A stretch of 52,460 nucleotides of DNA, taken from NCBI GenBank assembly GCA_902526435.1, contig CABZLA010000006.1, positions 1-52,460 on the forward strand. The letters run 5' to 3'. The DNA comes from an uncultured Prochlorococcus sp. (GTDB taxonomy: Bacteria; Cyanobacteriota; Cyanobacteriia; PCC-6307; Cyanobiaceae). How positions within the stretch are numbered: the first letter of the stretch is position 1; every line of letters begins with the position of its first letter. The notes below the pieces were generated by a model that made no database searches, was not told the origin of the DNA, and worked only from the letters and a program-made list of their open reading frames with translations. A program made the translations under genes and the position numbers. Below are positions 42,529 through 52,417 of this stretch, one piece after another.

Positions 42529-43607
42529 AAAAATGGGTCGTAAAAATTGGTACTAGTATTCTCAGAGGAAATGAGGATCAATCTACAGAACAAGTAATAG
42601 AAAGTTTATGTAAATCTCTAACAAGTTTTATTTTAAAAGGCAATAAAGTCATTCTCGTAACAAGTGGTGCGGTTGGATTAGGATGTAAAAAATTAAATTT
42701 GAATACAAGACCAAAGGAACTCAGTGCACTTCAAGCTGTAGCTGCAGTGGGACAAGTTAATTTAATGACTTTATATGAAAAGACAATGAAAAAGCTAGGT
42801 CATAATATAGCTCAAATACTAATAACAAAAACTGATTTTGATTCACGAGAATCCTTCAATAATGCTTCAAAAACATTTCAAAAGTTAATTGATCTGAATG
42901 TCATACCTATAGTCAACGAGAATGATTCTATTGCCAATGAAGAGCTTAAATATGGAGACAATGATACTCTTTCTGCTTTAGTTGCTTTAGCCATAAATGC
43001 CAATAAGCTGATTTTATTAACTGATATAGAAAATTTATATTCAAAAGACCCAAGAAATAATGAAGATGCTCATCCAATAAAAGAAGTTAATAGTAAGCAA
43101 TTGAAAATTATAAAAGATAAAAACATCCAAAATTATAATAACGAATGGGGGACAGGTGGTATTACAACAAAATTAATTGCTGCTGAAATAGCAACAAAAG
43201 GAGGAGTAGAAGTTCAATTAGCCGATGGCAGAAATGAGAATAATTTATTAAATATTTTCAATGAAAAAAAAATAGGGACAATATTTCATCCTGTTGATAA
43301 ACCAGTAGGTAATAAAAAAAGTTGGTTATCTCATGCTATTAAAACAGTTGGACAAATAACATTAGATGAAGGTGCTTGTCTGGCAATTGAGCAAAAAGGT
43401 GCCTCTCTTCTAGTTGTAGGAGTTAAAGAGGTAGAGGGAGATTTTACTGTTAATCAGGCTGTTAGAATTGTAAATACTAATAAGAAAGAAGTTGCAAAAG
43501 GTATAACATCAATGAGTAGTGATTCTCTAAAAAGAATCTTAAATAAAAAAGAAAACATTAATTCATCAATGATCGTTATTCATAGGGATGTTCTTGCTCT
43601 TACCTAA
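42525..43607 (+). CDS. proB: Glutamate 5-kinase ProB
   Basis: ProB phosphorylates glutamate, the first step of proline synthesis. The 360-residue protein has an amino-acid kinase domain ([69 protein letters not shown]) and a C-terminal PUA domain from about residue 275, as in full-length bacterial ProB. The PUA domain is typical of the feedback-regulated form. It starts by an ATGA overlap with yqeG and ends 14 bases before lpxD. Confidence 0.96.
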   Translation: MKKWVVKIGTSILRGNEDQSTEQVIESLCKSLTSFILKGNKVILVTSGAVGLGCKKLNLNTRPKELSALQAVAAVGQVNLMTLYEKTMKKLGHNIAQILITKTDFDSRESFNNASKTFQKLIDLNVIPIVNENDSIANEELKYGDNDTLSALVALAINANKLILLTDIENLYSKDPRNNEDAHPIKEVNSKQLKIIKDKNIQNYNNEWGTGGITTKLIAAEIATKGGVEVQLADGRNENNLLNIFNEKKIGTIFHPVDKPVGNKKSWLSHAIKTVGQITLDEGACLAIEQKGASLLVVGVKEVEGDFTVNQAVRIVNTNKKEVAKGITSMSSDSLKRILNKKENINSSMIVIHRDVLALT

Positions 43608-43621
43608 AAAAAAATCGAAAA

Positions 43622-44656
43622 ATGTTATTAAGTAAATTAGTTGATCTCATAAAAAGTGGAGAATCAAAATTTATCAAAGCAAACATATTCGAAAATATAG
43701 ATATAGAAAATGCTGCTTCTTTAGATATTGCATTAAAAAATCAAATATCCTTTTTAGAAGAAAATAATATATTGAAAGATAATTTAGGAAAAACTTCTGC
43801 TTCAGCAATTATTACATCTAATAATAATGAAATATTAGGTTTACTAGAATCACTAAATATTTCAAATATAGTTGTAGAGAATCCAAGAATAGCATTTGCG
43901 GAAGTATTAAATTTTCTATATGAAGAAATTAATTTCAACCCAGGTATTGACGATTCAGCTGTTATCAAAAGTTCTGCAAAAGTAGGGGAAAATTGTTATG
44001 TAGGACCTAATGTTTATATTGGCGAAAATTCAATAATTGGCGACAATAACAAAATTTTTCCTGGTACAACTATTTTAGGAAACGTAAGATTAGGAAATAA
44101 TAATTTAATTCATCCGAATTGTGTAATTTATGAAAACACAAGCATTGAAAATAATTGTGTAATAAATTCAAATACTGTCATAGGTTCTGAAGGATTTGGT
44201 TTTATTCCCCAAGATGGTAAGTGGATTAAAATGCCTCAAAAAGGTTGTGTAATAATAAAGAGCTTTGTTGAAATTGGGACAAACTGTTGTATTGATAGGC
44301 CATCTGTTGGTAATACATTTATAGATGAAGGAACTAAGATGGATAACTTAGTTCAAATAGGTCATGGAGTTAAAATAGGAAAAAATTGTGCATTTGCTGC
44401 TCAAGTTGGAATAGCAGGAGGAGCTGTGATTGGAAATAGCGTAATCCTAGCTGGACAAGTAGGAGTTAATAACAGAGTGAAAGTTGGGAATAATGTCATA
44501 GCTAGTTCAAAATGTGGGATACATTGTGATATTGAAGATGGAGAAGTTGTTAGCGGCTTCCCAGCTATGAAAAATAAATCTTGGTTAAGGAGTTCAAGTG
44601 TTTTTAAAAAACTACCTGAATTAGCAAAAAAGCTTAGACAACTAGACAAGAAATAA
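43622..44656 (+). CDS. lpxD: UDP-3-O-acylglucosamine N-acyltransferase LpxD
   Basis: LpxD adds the second hydroxy-acyl chain in lipid A synthesis. The 344-residue protein has an N-terminal uridine-binding part and a left-handed beta-helix of hexapeptide repeats (PNVYIGENSIIGDNNKIFPG, IGSEGFGFIPQDGKWIKM, VQIGHGVKIGKNCAFAAQVG), with the catalytic His in QIGHGVKIG, and ends in a helical segment (SVFKKLPELAKKLRQLD). Length and order are normal. It lies between proB and leuB on one strand. Confidence 0.96.
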   Translation: MLLSKLVDLIKSGESKFIKANIFENIDIENAASLDIALKNQISFLEENNILKDNLGKTSASAIITSNNNEILGLLESLNISNIVVENPRIAFAEVLNFLYEEINFNPGIDDSAVIKSSAKVGENCYVGPNVYIGENSIIGDNNKIFPGTTILGNVRLGNNNLIHPNCVIYENTSIENNCVINSNTVIGSEGFGFIPQDGKWIKMPQKGCVIIKSFVEIGTNCCIDRPSVGNTFIDEGTKMDNLVQIGHGVKIGKNCAFAAQVGIAGGAVIGNSVILAGQVGVNNRVKVGNNVIASSKCGIHCDIEDGEVVSGFPAMKNKSWLRSSSVFKKLPELAKKLRQLDKK

Positions 44657-44684
44657 ATTATTCTTTTAATAAATTAAAAACTAA

Positions 44685-45758
44685 ATGAAAAGATATAAAG
44701 TTGTTCTCCTTTCTGGAGATGGTATAGGCCCAGAAATATCAGAAATTTCAATAACCATATTAAAAAAACTGTCTAAGAAGTATGGTTTTAATCTTGATAT
44801 TGAGGAAGAATATTTTGGTGGTATAGCTTACGAGAAACATAATGATCCAGCGCCAAAAGAGACATTAGATCAATGTAAAGCTAGTGATGCGGTACTTTTG
44901 GCTTGTGTAGGTGATGTGAAATACGATACTTTACCAAGAGAATTAAGACCAGAAAGTGGTCTACTTAAATTAAGAGAAGCATTAAATTTATTCGCTAATA
45001 TAAGACCTGTAAAGATAAGAAAATCCTTACTGGATTCAAGTTCTTTAAAAAAAGAAATTATTGAAAATGTAGATTTAATTGTAGTAAGAGAGCTAATAGG
45101 TGGAATCTATTTTGGACAGCCTAGAGGAGAAATCACGAACACTAAAATTAAAAAAGCGTTCAATACAATGGTTTATGATTCAAATGAAATAGAAAGAATT
45201 GCAGAAGTTGCAATCAAGATAGCAAATCAAAGAAGTAAAAAAATATGTTCGGTAGATAAATCAAACGTTTTAGAAGTAAGCCAATTATGGAGAGATACAG
45301 TTTCACTAGTCGCGTCAAAAGAAAACGATTTAGCTTTAAGTAATATGTATGTTGATAATGCCGCCATGCAACTCGTTAAGGATCCAGGCCAATTTGATGT
45401 AATTTTAACTAGCAATTTATTCGGAGATATTTTAAGTGACCTAGCCGCAATGATAACTGGCTCGATTGGAATGCTTCCATCAGCATCATTAAGCAATTCA
45501 GGACCTGGAGTCTTTGAACCTGTTCATGGTTCCGCTCCTGATATAGCTGGGAAAAATATAGCTAATCCTATAGCAATGGCTTTGTCTACTTCAATGATGC
45601 TTAAAATTGGTCTAAATGAGATAGAAGCAGCTGATGATATTGAAAGAGCAATTGATAATGTTTTATCGAAAGGATATAGAACTTCAGATTTAGATAATGG
45701 TAATTGCCAAGTTCTTTCTTGTAGTGAAATTGGAGAAAAAATAATCCAAGAAATTTGA
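44685..45758 (+). CDS. leuB: 3-isopropylmalate dehydrogenase
   Basis: LeuB oxidises and decarboxylates 3-isopropylmalate in leucine synthesis using NAD+. The 357-residue protein opens KVVLLSGDGIGPEISEIS and has the substrate-binding LRPESGLLKLREAL and NIRPVKIRKS, the catalytic Tyr and Lys region (RELIGGIYFGQPRG, CSVDKSNVLE), the metal-binding Asp in DVILTSNLFGDILSDLAAMI and the NAD-binding FEPVHGSAPDIAGKNIANP. The length is normal. It is followed by a 90-base gap and prk. Confidence 0.97.
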   Translation: MKRYKVVLLSGDGIGPEISEISITILKKLSKKYGFNLDIEEEYFGGIAYEKHNDPAPKETLDQCKASDAVLLACVGDVKYDTLPRELRPESGLLKLREALNLFANIRPVKIRKSLLDSSSLKKEIIENVDLIVVRELIGGIYFGQPRGEITNTKIKKAFNTMVYDSNEIERIAEVAIKIANQRSKKICSVDKSNVLEVSQLWRDTVSLVASKENDLALSNMYVDNAAMQLVKDPGQFDVILTSNLFGDILSDLAAMITGSIGMLPSASLSNSGPGVFEPVHGSAPDIAGKNIANPIAMALSTSMMLKIGLNEIEAADDIERAIDNVLSKGYRTSDLDNGNCQVLSCSEIGEKIIQEI

Positions 45759-45848
45759 ATAAAAAATTAATAAATTAAAAAATATCTTTAACTTGAACAA
45801 AAAGTTGGCATATGACCTGTCAGAATCAATAGATATTGTTTTAATTAA

Positions 45849-46748
45849 ATGTCTAAACGTCATCCAGTAGTTGCTGTAACAGGATCATCAGGTGCAGGAA
45901 CAAGTACAGTAAAAAGAGCATTTGAGCATATTTTTGCAAGAGAAGATATAGTTCCAGCTGTTGTGGAAGGAGATAGTTATCACAGATTTGAGAGAATGCC
46001 TATGAAAAAAGCAATGGCAGAAGCACTCTCAAAAGGGGAGAATTTTTCTCACTTCGGGCCAGAAGCAAATCTTTTTGACAAATTAGAAGAACTTTTTAAA
46101 ATTTATGGTGAATCAGGTGGAGGTAAAAAAAGATATTATCTTCACAGCACTGAAGAAGCACAGGAACATAATGCAAGACTTGGAACATCATTAGAACCAG
46201 GTCAATTCACCCCCTGGGAAGATATTCCAAATGGAACAGATGTTCTTTTCTACGAAGGTTTACATGGTGGTGTTGAGGGAGAAGGATACAATGTTTCCTC
46301 CTATGCAGACTTACTTGTTGGTGTTGTACCTATTACAAACTTAGAGTGGATACAAAAAATACATCGGGATAATGCTGAAAGAGGTTATTCAGCAGAAACC
46401 ATAGTTGATACTATTTTGAGAAGAATGCCAGACTACATAAATCATATTTGTCCACAATTTAGTAAAACGGATATCAATTTCCAGAGAATACCTACTATTG
46501 ATACATCGAATCCTTTTATATGCAGAAACATTCCTACACCAGATGAAAGTTTTGTAATAATACATTTCAGAAAAGGGGCAAGAGAAAAATGGGGGATTGA
46601 CTTTCAATATCTTTTGGGAATGATTCATGATTCATTCATGTCAAGCCCAACGAGCATAGTTGTTAATGGAGGGAAAATGGGTTTTGCCATGGAATTGATC
46701 CTCACTCCAATAATCCATAAAATGATTGAAGAAAAAAAACATTCGTAG
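45849..46748 (+). CDS. prk: Phosphoribulokinase, proteobacterial (class I) type
   Basis: PRK phosphorylates ribulose 5-phosphate to the RuBisCO substrate in the Calvin cycle. The 299-residue protein starts MSKRHPVVAVTGSSGAGTST; the P-loop GSSGAGTST (12-20) has Thr where most kinases have Lys, as in class I PRKs of proteobacteria such as Rhodobacter. Other family parts are VVEGDSYHRFERM, GEGYNVSSYADLLVGVVPIT, IQKIHRDNAERGYSAE and a C-terminal VVNGGKMGFAMELIL. This fits the alpha-cyanobacterial carbon-fixation set acquired with form IA RuBisCO. Regulatory Cys pairs of plant-type PRK are not evident. Confidence 0.96.
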   Translation: MSKRHPVVAVTGSSGAGTSTVKRAFEHIFAREDIVPAVVEGDSYHRFERMPMKKAMAEALSKGENFSHFGPEANLFDKLEELFKIYGESGGGKKRYYLHSTEEAQEHNARLGTSLEPGQFTPWEDIPNGTDVLFYEGLHGGVEGEGYNVSSYADLLVGVVPITNLEWIQKIHRDNAERGYSAETIVDTILRRMPDYINHICPQFSKTDINFQRIPTIDTSNPFICRNIPTPDESFVIIHFRKGAREKWGIDFQYLLGMIHDSFMSSPTSIVVNGGKMGFAMELILTPIIHKMIEEKKHS

Positions 46749-46772
46749 ATAGTTTTAGTTCCTTTTACTTAA

Positions 46773-46802
46773 GCCTTCAAAATAATCTTAATTTTTGAAG
46801 GC
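46773..46802 (+). terminator. Hairpin after prk, probable terminator
   Basis: GCCTTCAAAA (46773-46782) pairs perfectly with TTTTGAAGGC (46793-46802) around a ten-base loop, 25 bases after the prk stop. A clear T-run does not follow, so it may instead stabilise the message end. Confidence 0.6.
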
Positions 46803-46931
46803 ATAAATTCATGAAAATAAACTTATAATGGTAATTGAAAAATTTAACTAATAAGGAATTTCAAATATTTATATATCTTCCTTGATAAAAGGGCCTTATT
46901 TAGACTTAAATAGAAAAAAACAGAGAATATT

Positions 46932-47810
46932 GTGTCTTTAATCGACTGGTTTGCCGCAAGGAGAAAAGATCAATTTGTTGGGAAGGTATCTCAAGATCCT
47001 GAGGAAAGTGATGGTCTTTGGGTTAAATGTTCAGAATGTGGGCAAGTTGCTTATAGAAAAGATTTAATTTCAAATTTTAATGTGTGCAGTAATTGTAGCC
47101 ATCATAATAGGATTAATAGCGATGAAAGAATAAATATAATCGCTGATAAAGATTCATTTAAAGAGTTTGATGAATCATTAAGTCCCACTGACCCATTAAA
47201 ATTTAAGGATAGGAGATCTTATTCAGAACGAATAAAGGAGAGTCAACAGGGTACTGGTCTCAAAGATGGAGTAATAACTGGTTTATGCTCCGTTAATTCA
47301 ATGCCTTTGGCCTTAGCAGTAATGGATTTTAGATTTATGGGAGGATCAATGGGATCCGTAGTAGGAGAAAAGATTACGAGAATTATTGAAACAGCAACAA
47401 TTAAAAACTATCCAATTTTAATTGTTTGTGCCTCTGGTGGAGCAAGAATGCAAGAAGGAATGTTAAGCCTTATGCAAATGGCAAAAATATCAGGCGCACT
47501 AAAAAAACATAGAGCTAAAAATCTTCTTTACATGCCTTTATTAACTCATCCAACTACAGGTGGAGTTACTGCTAGTTTTGCGATGTTAGGAGATCTAATA
47601 TTGGCGGAGCCAAAAGCTCTTATTGGATTTGCAGGGAGAAGAGTAATAGAACAAACTTTAAGAGAAAAATTACCTGATAATTTTCAAACAGCAGAATATC
47701 TTTTAGAACATGGATTCGTTGATGTAATCGTAAATAGGAAGGAACTTAAAAGTACTTTGACAAAACTTTTAAAAGTCCATGGTGTAAAAGAGCTGGTTCA
47801 AACAAATTAA
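46932..47810 (+). CDS. accD: Acetyl-CoA carboxylase carboxyltransferase subunit beta
   Basis: AccD, with AccA, transfers CO2 from biotin to acetyl-CoA in the first committed step of fatty acid synthesis. The 292-residue protein has a four-Cys zinc finger (Cys33, 36, 52, 55 in VKCSECGQ and VCSNCSHH) and the crotonase-type carboxyltransferase core ([81 protein letters not shown]). The start is a GTG ([10 protein letters not shown]). It is followed by an exported protein four bases downstream. Confidence 0.97.
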   Translation: MSLIDWFAARRKDQFVGKVSQDPEESDGLWVKCSECGQVAYRKDLISNFNVCSNCSHHNRINSDERINIIADKDSFKEFDESLSPTDPLKFKDRRSYSERIKESQQGTGLKDGVITGLCSVNSMPLALAVMDFRFMGGSMGSVVGEKITRIIETATIKNYPILIVCASGGARMQEGMLSLMQMAKISGALKKHRAKNLLYMPLLTHPTTGGVTASFAMLGDLILAEPKALIGFAGRRVIEQTLREKLPDNFQTAEYLLEHGFVDVIVNRKELKSTLTKLLKVHGVKELVQTN

Positions 47811-47814
47811 AAAG

Positions 47815-48204
47815 ATGAAAATTATTTTTAAATTTTTTTCTTTATGTTTTACCTTTTTAATTCTAATTTTAAATAACTCTGAATTTGCATATGCTGTTAG
47901 TAATGTTGATTGGTTACTTTTAAAAGAAAATAATGATGGTAAGGAATGGATTGATATGGGAAGCATTAAGGAAACAAATGCTGGAGAAATAACAGTTTTA
48001 ACAAAGTTCCTTAAAAATCCTAAAGAACCAAGTGATAAAGAAGAATTATCTCTTTATGTTATGAGAATTAATTGTAATGATAAAACTTTTAAAGATACTT
48101 CAATTAATGGGATCCCACAGTTCCGTTCAAAGTGGCAAACTTCAAATAATGATGAGCTTATTGATGTTGTTATTGAAAAAGGTTGTTCTGAAAAAATAGA
48201 TTAA
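47815..48204 (+). CDS. Exported protein with surface-adhesin-E-like fold (129 aa)
   Basis: A signal peptide (MKIIFKFFSLCFTFLILILN, cut near FAYA at about 26) precedes a small strand-rich domain: WLLLKENNDGKEWIDMGSIK, VLTKFLKNP, SLYVMRINCNDKTFK and FRSKWQTS, ending in a Cys (EKGCSEKID). The W-x-x-x-D-x-G-S-I and two-Cys layout resembles the CNP/surface-adhesin-E type fold. It overlaps the next start by one base and is four bases after accD; its function is unknown. Confidence 0.6.
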   Translation: MKIIFKFFSLCFTFLILILNNSEFAYAVSNVDWLLLKENNDGKEWIDMGSIKETNAGEITVLTKFLKNPKEPSDKEELSLYVMRINCNDKTFKDTSINGIPQFRSKWQTSNNDELIDVVIEKGCSEKID

Positions 48205-49307
48205 TGACTAACATTAATATTTCACGAAAATTAAGAATCGCAATTGCTGGCTTAGGATTTGGAAAAAAAATTCATTTGGAAGCTTTAAAAGAATCAGATT
48301 ACTTAATTCCAACTGCAATTTATCACTATAAAAAAGAAAAAGGACCATCATTAGAGAAAGAAACCGGTTTAAATTTTTACCATGATTGGGAAAAATTAGT
48401 TAAATCTAAAGATATCGACGGTATAATAATTGCTACATCTCCTGAATCAAGATTTAAATTAGCAAAGGAAGCACTACAAAATAATAAACATCTCTTATTA
48501 GAAAAACCTGTTGCCTTAACATCCGAAGAAATTGAAGAACTCCAAAGGATATCCTTAATTAATAATTTGAGTGTTTGCGTAGATTTTGAATATAGAGCAG
48601 TGCCTCTTTTTCTACAAACAAAGAAAATAATTGATGAAAATATTTTAGGTAAAATTTATTTAATTAAGCTTGATTGGTTAATGGGGAGTAGATCTGATCC
48701 CAAGAGAGCATGGAACTGGTATTCATTAAAAGAAAAAGGGGGAGGAGTAATTGGAGCTTTGGGAACTCATGCATTCGACATGTTGAACTGGTTTTTTGGA
48801 GAATCGATAAAGGTATCTGGAAAATTATCAACATCAATCAAAGAAAGATCTTTGCCTAATTCCTCCAAGATATTGGAAGTAACAAGTGAAGATATTTGTA
48901 TAGCTAACCTTGAAATAACGAATTACGATAGCGCTCTTGTACCATGTCAGGTTTCATTATCCTCGATTTCAAAAAATGGAAGAGGATTTAGTTTGGAAGT
49001 GTACGGAAGTAAAGGGTCACTTTTCCTTAAGAGTGAGAACCAAAAAGATTACGTTCATGGTTTTAATTTAAAAATTTCAAACAAAGAGGATAAAACATAT
49101 AATTTGCCTGCTGATACTATCTACAATTTTGAAAAAACCTGGTCCGATGGAAGAATTGCACCTGTTAAGAGAATTCACAATTTATGGGCTGAGAGTATCA
49201 ATAATCAAACACCCGTAATCCCTGGATTGTCTGAGGGACTTACTAGTCAAAGAGTTTGTGAAGCAATAAGAAGATCCTCTGAGAGTGGTATTTCTATAAA
49301 GATTTAG
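48204..49307 (+). CDS. Gfo/Idh/MocA-family oxidoreductase
   Basis: The 367-residue dehydrogenase has the N-terminal Rossmann motif (IAIAGLGFGKKIHLEALKES), then HDWEKLVKSKDIDGIIIATS, NNKHLLLEKPVALT (the EKP motif with catalytic Lys) and the C-terminal sheet domain that includes GGGVIGALGTHAFDMLNWFF with the conserved His. These enzymes oxidise or reduce sugars and related polyols with NAD(P). Substrate unknown. Its ATG overlaps the stop of the exported protein gene; the two aldolase genes follow. Confidence 0.9.
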   Translation: MTNINISRKLRIAIAGLGFGKKIHLEALKESDYLIPTAIYHYKKEKGPSLEKETGLNFYHDWEKLVKSKDIDGIIIATSPESRFKLAKEALQNNKHLLLEKPVALTSEEIEELQRISLINNLSVCVDFEYRAVPLFLQTKKIIDENILGKIYLIKLDWLMGSRSDPKRAWNWYSLKEKGGGVIGALGTHAFDMLNWFFGESIKVSGKLSTSIKERSLPNSSKILEVTSEDICIANLEITNYDSALVPCQVSLSSISKNGRGFSLEVYGSKGSLFLKSENQKDYVHGFNLKISNKEDKTYNLPADTIYNFEKTWSDGRIAPVKRIHNLWAESINNQTPVIPGLSEGLTSQRVCEAIRRSSESGISIKI

Positions 49308-49410
49308 CTTATTACATTGCTGAGTAACAATTATTACTCGATAAAGTATTGAATTGATTTTATTTTTTCTTCATATTCTGGAAAAATCAACTGAACTGAA
49401 TTCTTAAAGA

Positions 49411-50478
49411 ATGGCATTAAATTACTACAAAAAAGAGCTTAAAGAAAATGCTCAACATTTAGCTTCCAAAGGTAAAGGAATATTAGCCGTAGATGAATCA
49501 ACTAAAACAGTAGGAAAACGATTAGCAGGTATTGGAGTAGAAAACACTGAAGAGAATAGAAAAGCTTATAGAGGAATGCTTTTTACCACGGAAGGTCTTG
49601 GTAAATACATAAGTGGCGCAATTTTGTTTGAAGAAACACTTTTTCAGAACCATCAGGATGGGGAATCAATGGTGCAAAAGCTTAATGAGTTAGGAATCAT
49701 ACCAGGTATTAAAGTTGATAAAGGTTTAAATCCACTTCCAGGTGGTGGAGAGGTAGAAACATTTTGTTCTGGTCTAGATGGATTAGTTGAAAGAGCAGCA
49801 CAATACTACGAGCAAGGAGCAAGATTCGCAAAATGGAGGGCAGTTTTACAAATAACAGAAGATGGTTGCCCATCAAAATTATCTATACAAGAAAACGCTT
49901 GGGGATTAGCAAGATATGCTAGATCAGTTCAGGAATCAGGATTAGTACCAATAATTGAACCAGAAATTTTAATGGATGGTGATCATACTATTGAGAAAAC
50001 TGCCGAAGTTCAAGAAGAAGTTATTAAGCAGGTATACATAGCTTGTCAGGCTAATGGAGTTTTCCTTGAAGGAACACTCTTGAAACCTTCAATGACTGTT
50101 AATGGGGCTGAGTGCCCAACAAAAGCTGATCCTATGAAGGTCGCTGAAATGACAATAAGAACAATGGAAAGATGCGTACCCGCATCAGTTCCTGGAATTG
50201 TTTTTCTGTCTGGAGGTTTAAGCGAAGAAGCTGCTTCAGTTTATTTAAATAACATGAATACTCTTTATAGAAAAGCTTTATGGAACGTTTCATTCTCCTA
50301 TGGACGAGCTTTACAGCATTCATGTTTAAAGGCATGGAAAGGAAGCGAAACAGAAGCCGGGCAAAAAGCTTTAATTGCTAGAGCTCAGGCTAACTCTGAA
50401 GCTTCAAAAGGTTCATATGTAGCAGGATCTCAACCATCATCTGATGAGCAATTATTTGTTGCTGGCTATACTTACTAA
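49411..50478 (+). CDS. Class I fructose-bisphosphate aldolase
   Basis: This aldolase interconverts fructose 1,6-bisphosphate with dihydroxyacetone phosphate and glyceraldehyde 3-phosphate through a Schiff base. The 355-residue protein has family parts GILAVDESTKTVGKRLAGIG, FAKWRAVLQI, LVPIIEPEILMDGDHTIEKT, the active-site Lys region FLEGTLLKPSMTV and VPGIVFLSGGLSEE, ending in the conserved C-terminal Tyr (FVAGYTY). The metal-dependent class II enzyme follows on the same strand 147 bases downstream, an unusual side-by-side pair. Confidence 0.96.
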   Translation: MALNYYKKELKENAQHLASKGKGILAVDESTKTVGKRLAGIGVENTEENRKAYRGMLFTTEGLGKYISGAILFEETLFQNHQDGESMVQKLNELGIIPGIKVDKGLNPLPGGGEVETFCSGLDGLVERAAQYYEQGARFAKWRAVLQITEDGCPSKLSIQENAWGLARYARSVQESGLVPIIEPEILMDGDHTIEKTAEVQEEVIKQVYIACQANGVFLEGTLLKPSMTVNGAECPTKADPMKVAEMTIRTMERCVPASVPGIVFLSGGLSEEAASVYLNNMNTLYRKALWNVSFSYGRALQHSCLKAWKGSETEAGQKALIARAQANSEASKGSYVAGSQPSSDEQLFVAGYTY

Positions 50479-50625
50479 AAAAAGAAAATATACACTTAGG
50501 TATTTAAATAGTTTCATATTTTTAGTGATTTGTATATCTAATGACGTGACATTTGATACCTCTATATATTAAACTCTCGGAACATATTGCTTAGTTTTTC
50601 TTAAGCATCTAATTAATTTTTAATT

Positions 50626-51699
50626 ATGGCCCTCGTTCCACTGAGACTACTTTTAGATCACGCAGCCGAGAATGGTTACGGAATACCAGCTTTTAACGTA
50701 AATAATCTTGAACAAGTTCAAGCAATTATGGAGGCTGCTTACGAAACTGATAGCCCTGTAATTCTTCAAGCTTCAAGAGGAGCAAGAAATTATGCTGGAG
50801 AAATTTTCCTTCGTCACTTGATCCTTGCCGCAACAGAAACTTATCCAAATATTCCAGTTGTAATGCATCAAGATCATGGTAATGAGCCATCAACTTGTTA
50901 TTCAGCAGCTATTAATGGTTTTACATCAGTAATGATGGACGGATCTTTAGAGGCAGATGCAAAAACACCCGCAAGTTATGAATATAATGTCGCAGTAACA
51001 AAAAAGGTAGTAGATTTCGCTCATTCAGTGGGGGTTAGTGTTGAGGGTGAATTAGGTTGCTTAGGATCTTTAGAGACAGGGAAAGGTGAAGCTGAAGATG
51101 GTCATGGATTTGAAGGTGAACTTTCAACAGATATGCTTTTAACTGATCCTGAAGAAGCTGCAGACTTTGTAGCGAAAACTAAAGTTGATGCTTTAGCTAT
51201 AGCAATAGGAACAAGTCATGGGGCATATAAATTCACAAGAAAGCCAACAGGAGAGGTTCTTGCTATAAGCAGAATTGCTGAGATCCATAAAGCCCTACCA
51301 AATACTCATCTTGTAATGCATGGGTCAAGTTCAGTTCCTCAAGAATGGTTAGATATCATAAATAAATATGGTGGAGAAATTCCACAGACATACGGTGTAC
51401 CTGTAGAAGAAATTCAAGAGGGAATAAGAAACGGGGTAAGGAAAGTAAATATTGATACTGATAATAGACTTGCATTTACAGCAGCAGTTAGAGAAGCTGC
51501 TTTTGCTGACACAGCCAACTTCGACCCAAGACATTTCAATAAACCTGCCAGAAAATACATGAAGCAAGTTTGTCTAGATAGATATAAGCAATTCTGGTGC
51601 GAAGGTCAGGCAAGTAAGATCAAACAAAGCAGCACAAATTATTACGCTGATCTTTATGCCAAAGGAAACTTAGATCCAAAAGTGAAAGCAGCAGTTTAA
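50626..51699 (+). CDS. cbbA: Class II fructose-bisphosphate aldolase
   Basis: This zinc-dependent aldolase serves the Calvin cycle and gluconeogenesis; in cyanobacteria it also acts on sedoheptulose bisphosphate. The 357-residue protein has the metal and substrate parts: [34 protein letters not shown] (Zn His), [23 protein letters not shown] (Zn His), [14 protein letters not shown] (Zn His) and [15 protein letters not shown]. The start codon follows a 147-base spacer that should hold its promoter. A bidirectional terminator lies after it. Confidence 0.97.
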   Translation: MALVPLRLLLDHAAENGYGIPAFNVNNLEQVQAIMEAAYETDSPVILQASRGARNYAGEIFLRHLILAATETYPNIPVVMHQDHGNEPSTCYSAAINGFTSVMMDGSLEADAKTPASYEYNVAVTKKVVDFAHSVGVSVEGELGCLGSLETGKGEAEDGHGFEGELSTDMLLTDPEEAADFVAKTKVDALAIAIGTSHGAYKFTRKPTGEVLAISRIAEIHKALPNTHLVMHGSSSVPQEWLDIINKYGGEIPQTYGVPVEEIQEGIRNGVRKVNIDTDNRLAFTAAVREAAFADTANFDPRHFNKPARKYMKQVCLDRYKQFWCEGQASKIKQSSTNYYADLYAKGNLDPKVKAAV

Positions 51700-51720
51700 T
51701 ATTTAAGCATAGATAAAAAA

Positions 51721-51751
51721 AAAAAAGACCTCAATATTCAAGGTCTTTTTT
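51721..51751. terminator. Bidirectional terminator between cbbA and purQ
   Basis: AAAAAAGACCT (51721-51731) pairs with AGGTCTTTTTT (51741-51751). The purine and pyrimidine runs give a T-tract on either strand, so both convergent genes can end here. The purQ stop codon lies within the right part of the hairpin. Confidence 0.85.
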
Positions 51752-52417
51752 ATATTGGGTAATTAAAGACTTCAAGGTATAAAGACCATCTATTCCGCCA
51801 ATAGATTCATCACAAGCTCTTTCAGGATGAGGCATTAATCCTAAAACATTTCCTTTTTCATTAGTTATACCTGCTATGTCAGAGGTAGAACCATTAGGAT
51901 TAGTTTTGTATTTCAATGCAATTAAATCATTATCAGTAAGTTTTTTAAGTGTATCTTCATCGCAATGATAACGACCTTCTCCATGAGCTATTGGTAATTT
52001 TATATTTTGTTTTTCGTTTAACTTTTGAAACCAACCGCCTTTCGAAGTGATCACATTCAACTCAACATCATCACAAATGAAATTGAGATTTTTATTAGCA
52101 ACAAGTGCTCCGGGAAGAAAACCTGATTCAGTTAAAATCTGAAAACCATTACATATGCCTAATACTCGTCTTCCGCTTTTAACAAAGTCATGTAAAGAAT
52201 TTATTAATGGAGAGAATCTTGCTATTGCTCCACATCTTAAATAGTCACCATAACTAAATCCTCCTGGCAAAACAATTGAATCAACATCATTCAAATCAGA
52301 TGATTCATGCCATAAGAATTTTGTTTTAATGTCTAAACAACCTTCTAAAGCCCAGGAAACATCACGATCACAATTAGAACCAGGGAAAACGACAATACCA
52401 ACAGTAAAACTAGCCAT
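51731..52417 (-). CDS. purQ: Phosphoribosylformylglycinamidine synthase subunit PurQ
   Basis: PurQ is the glutaminase that feeds ammonia to PurL for FGAM formation in purine synthesis, with PurS as bridge. The 228-residue class I glutamine amidotransferase has [39 protein letters not shown], the catalytic Cys89 in [14 protein letters not shown] and the catalytic His-Glu pair in [11 protein letters not shown]. Length and order are normal. The stop lies inside the bidirectional terminator. The preceding gene on this strand is purS. Confidence 0.97.
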   Translation of the reverse strand: MASFTVGIVVFPGSNCDRDVSWALEGCLDIKTKFLWHESSDLNDVDSIVLPGGFSYGDYLRCGAIARFSPLINSLHDFVKSGRRVLGICNGFQILTESGFLPGALVANKNLNFICDDVELNVITSKGGWFQKLNEKQNIKLPIAHGEGRYHCDEDTLKKLTDNDLIALKYKTNPNGSTSDIAGITNEKGNVLGLMPHPERACDESIGGIDGLYTLKSLITQYKKDLEY

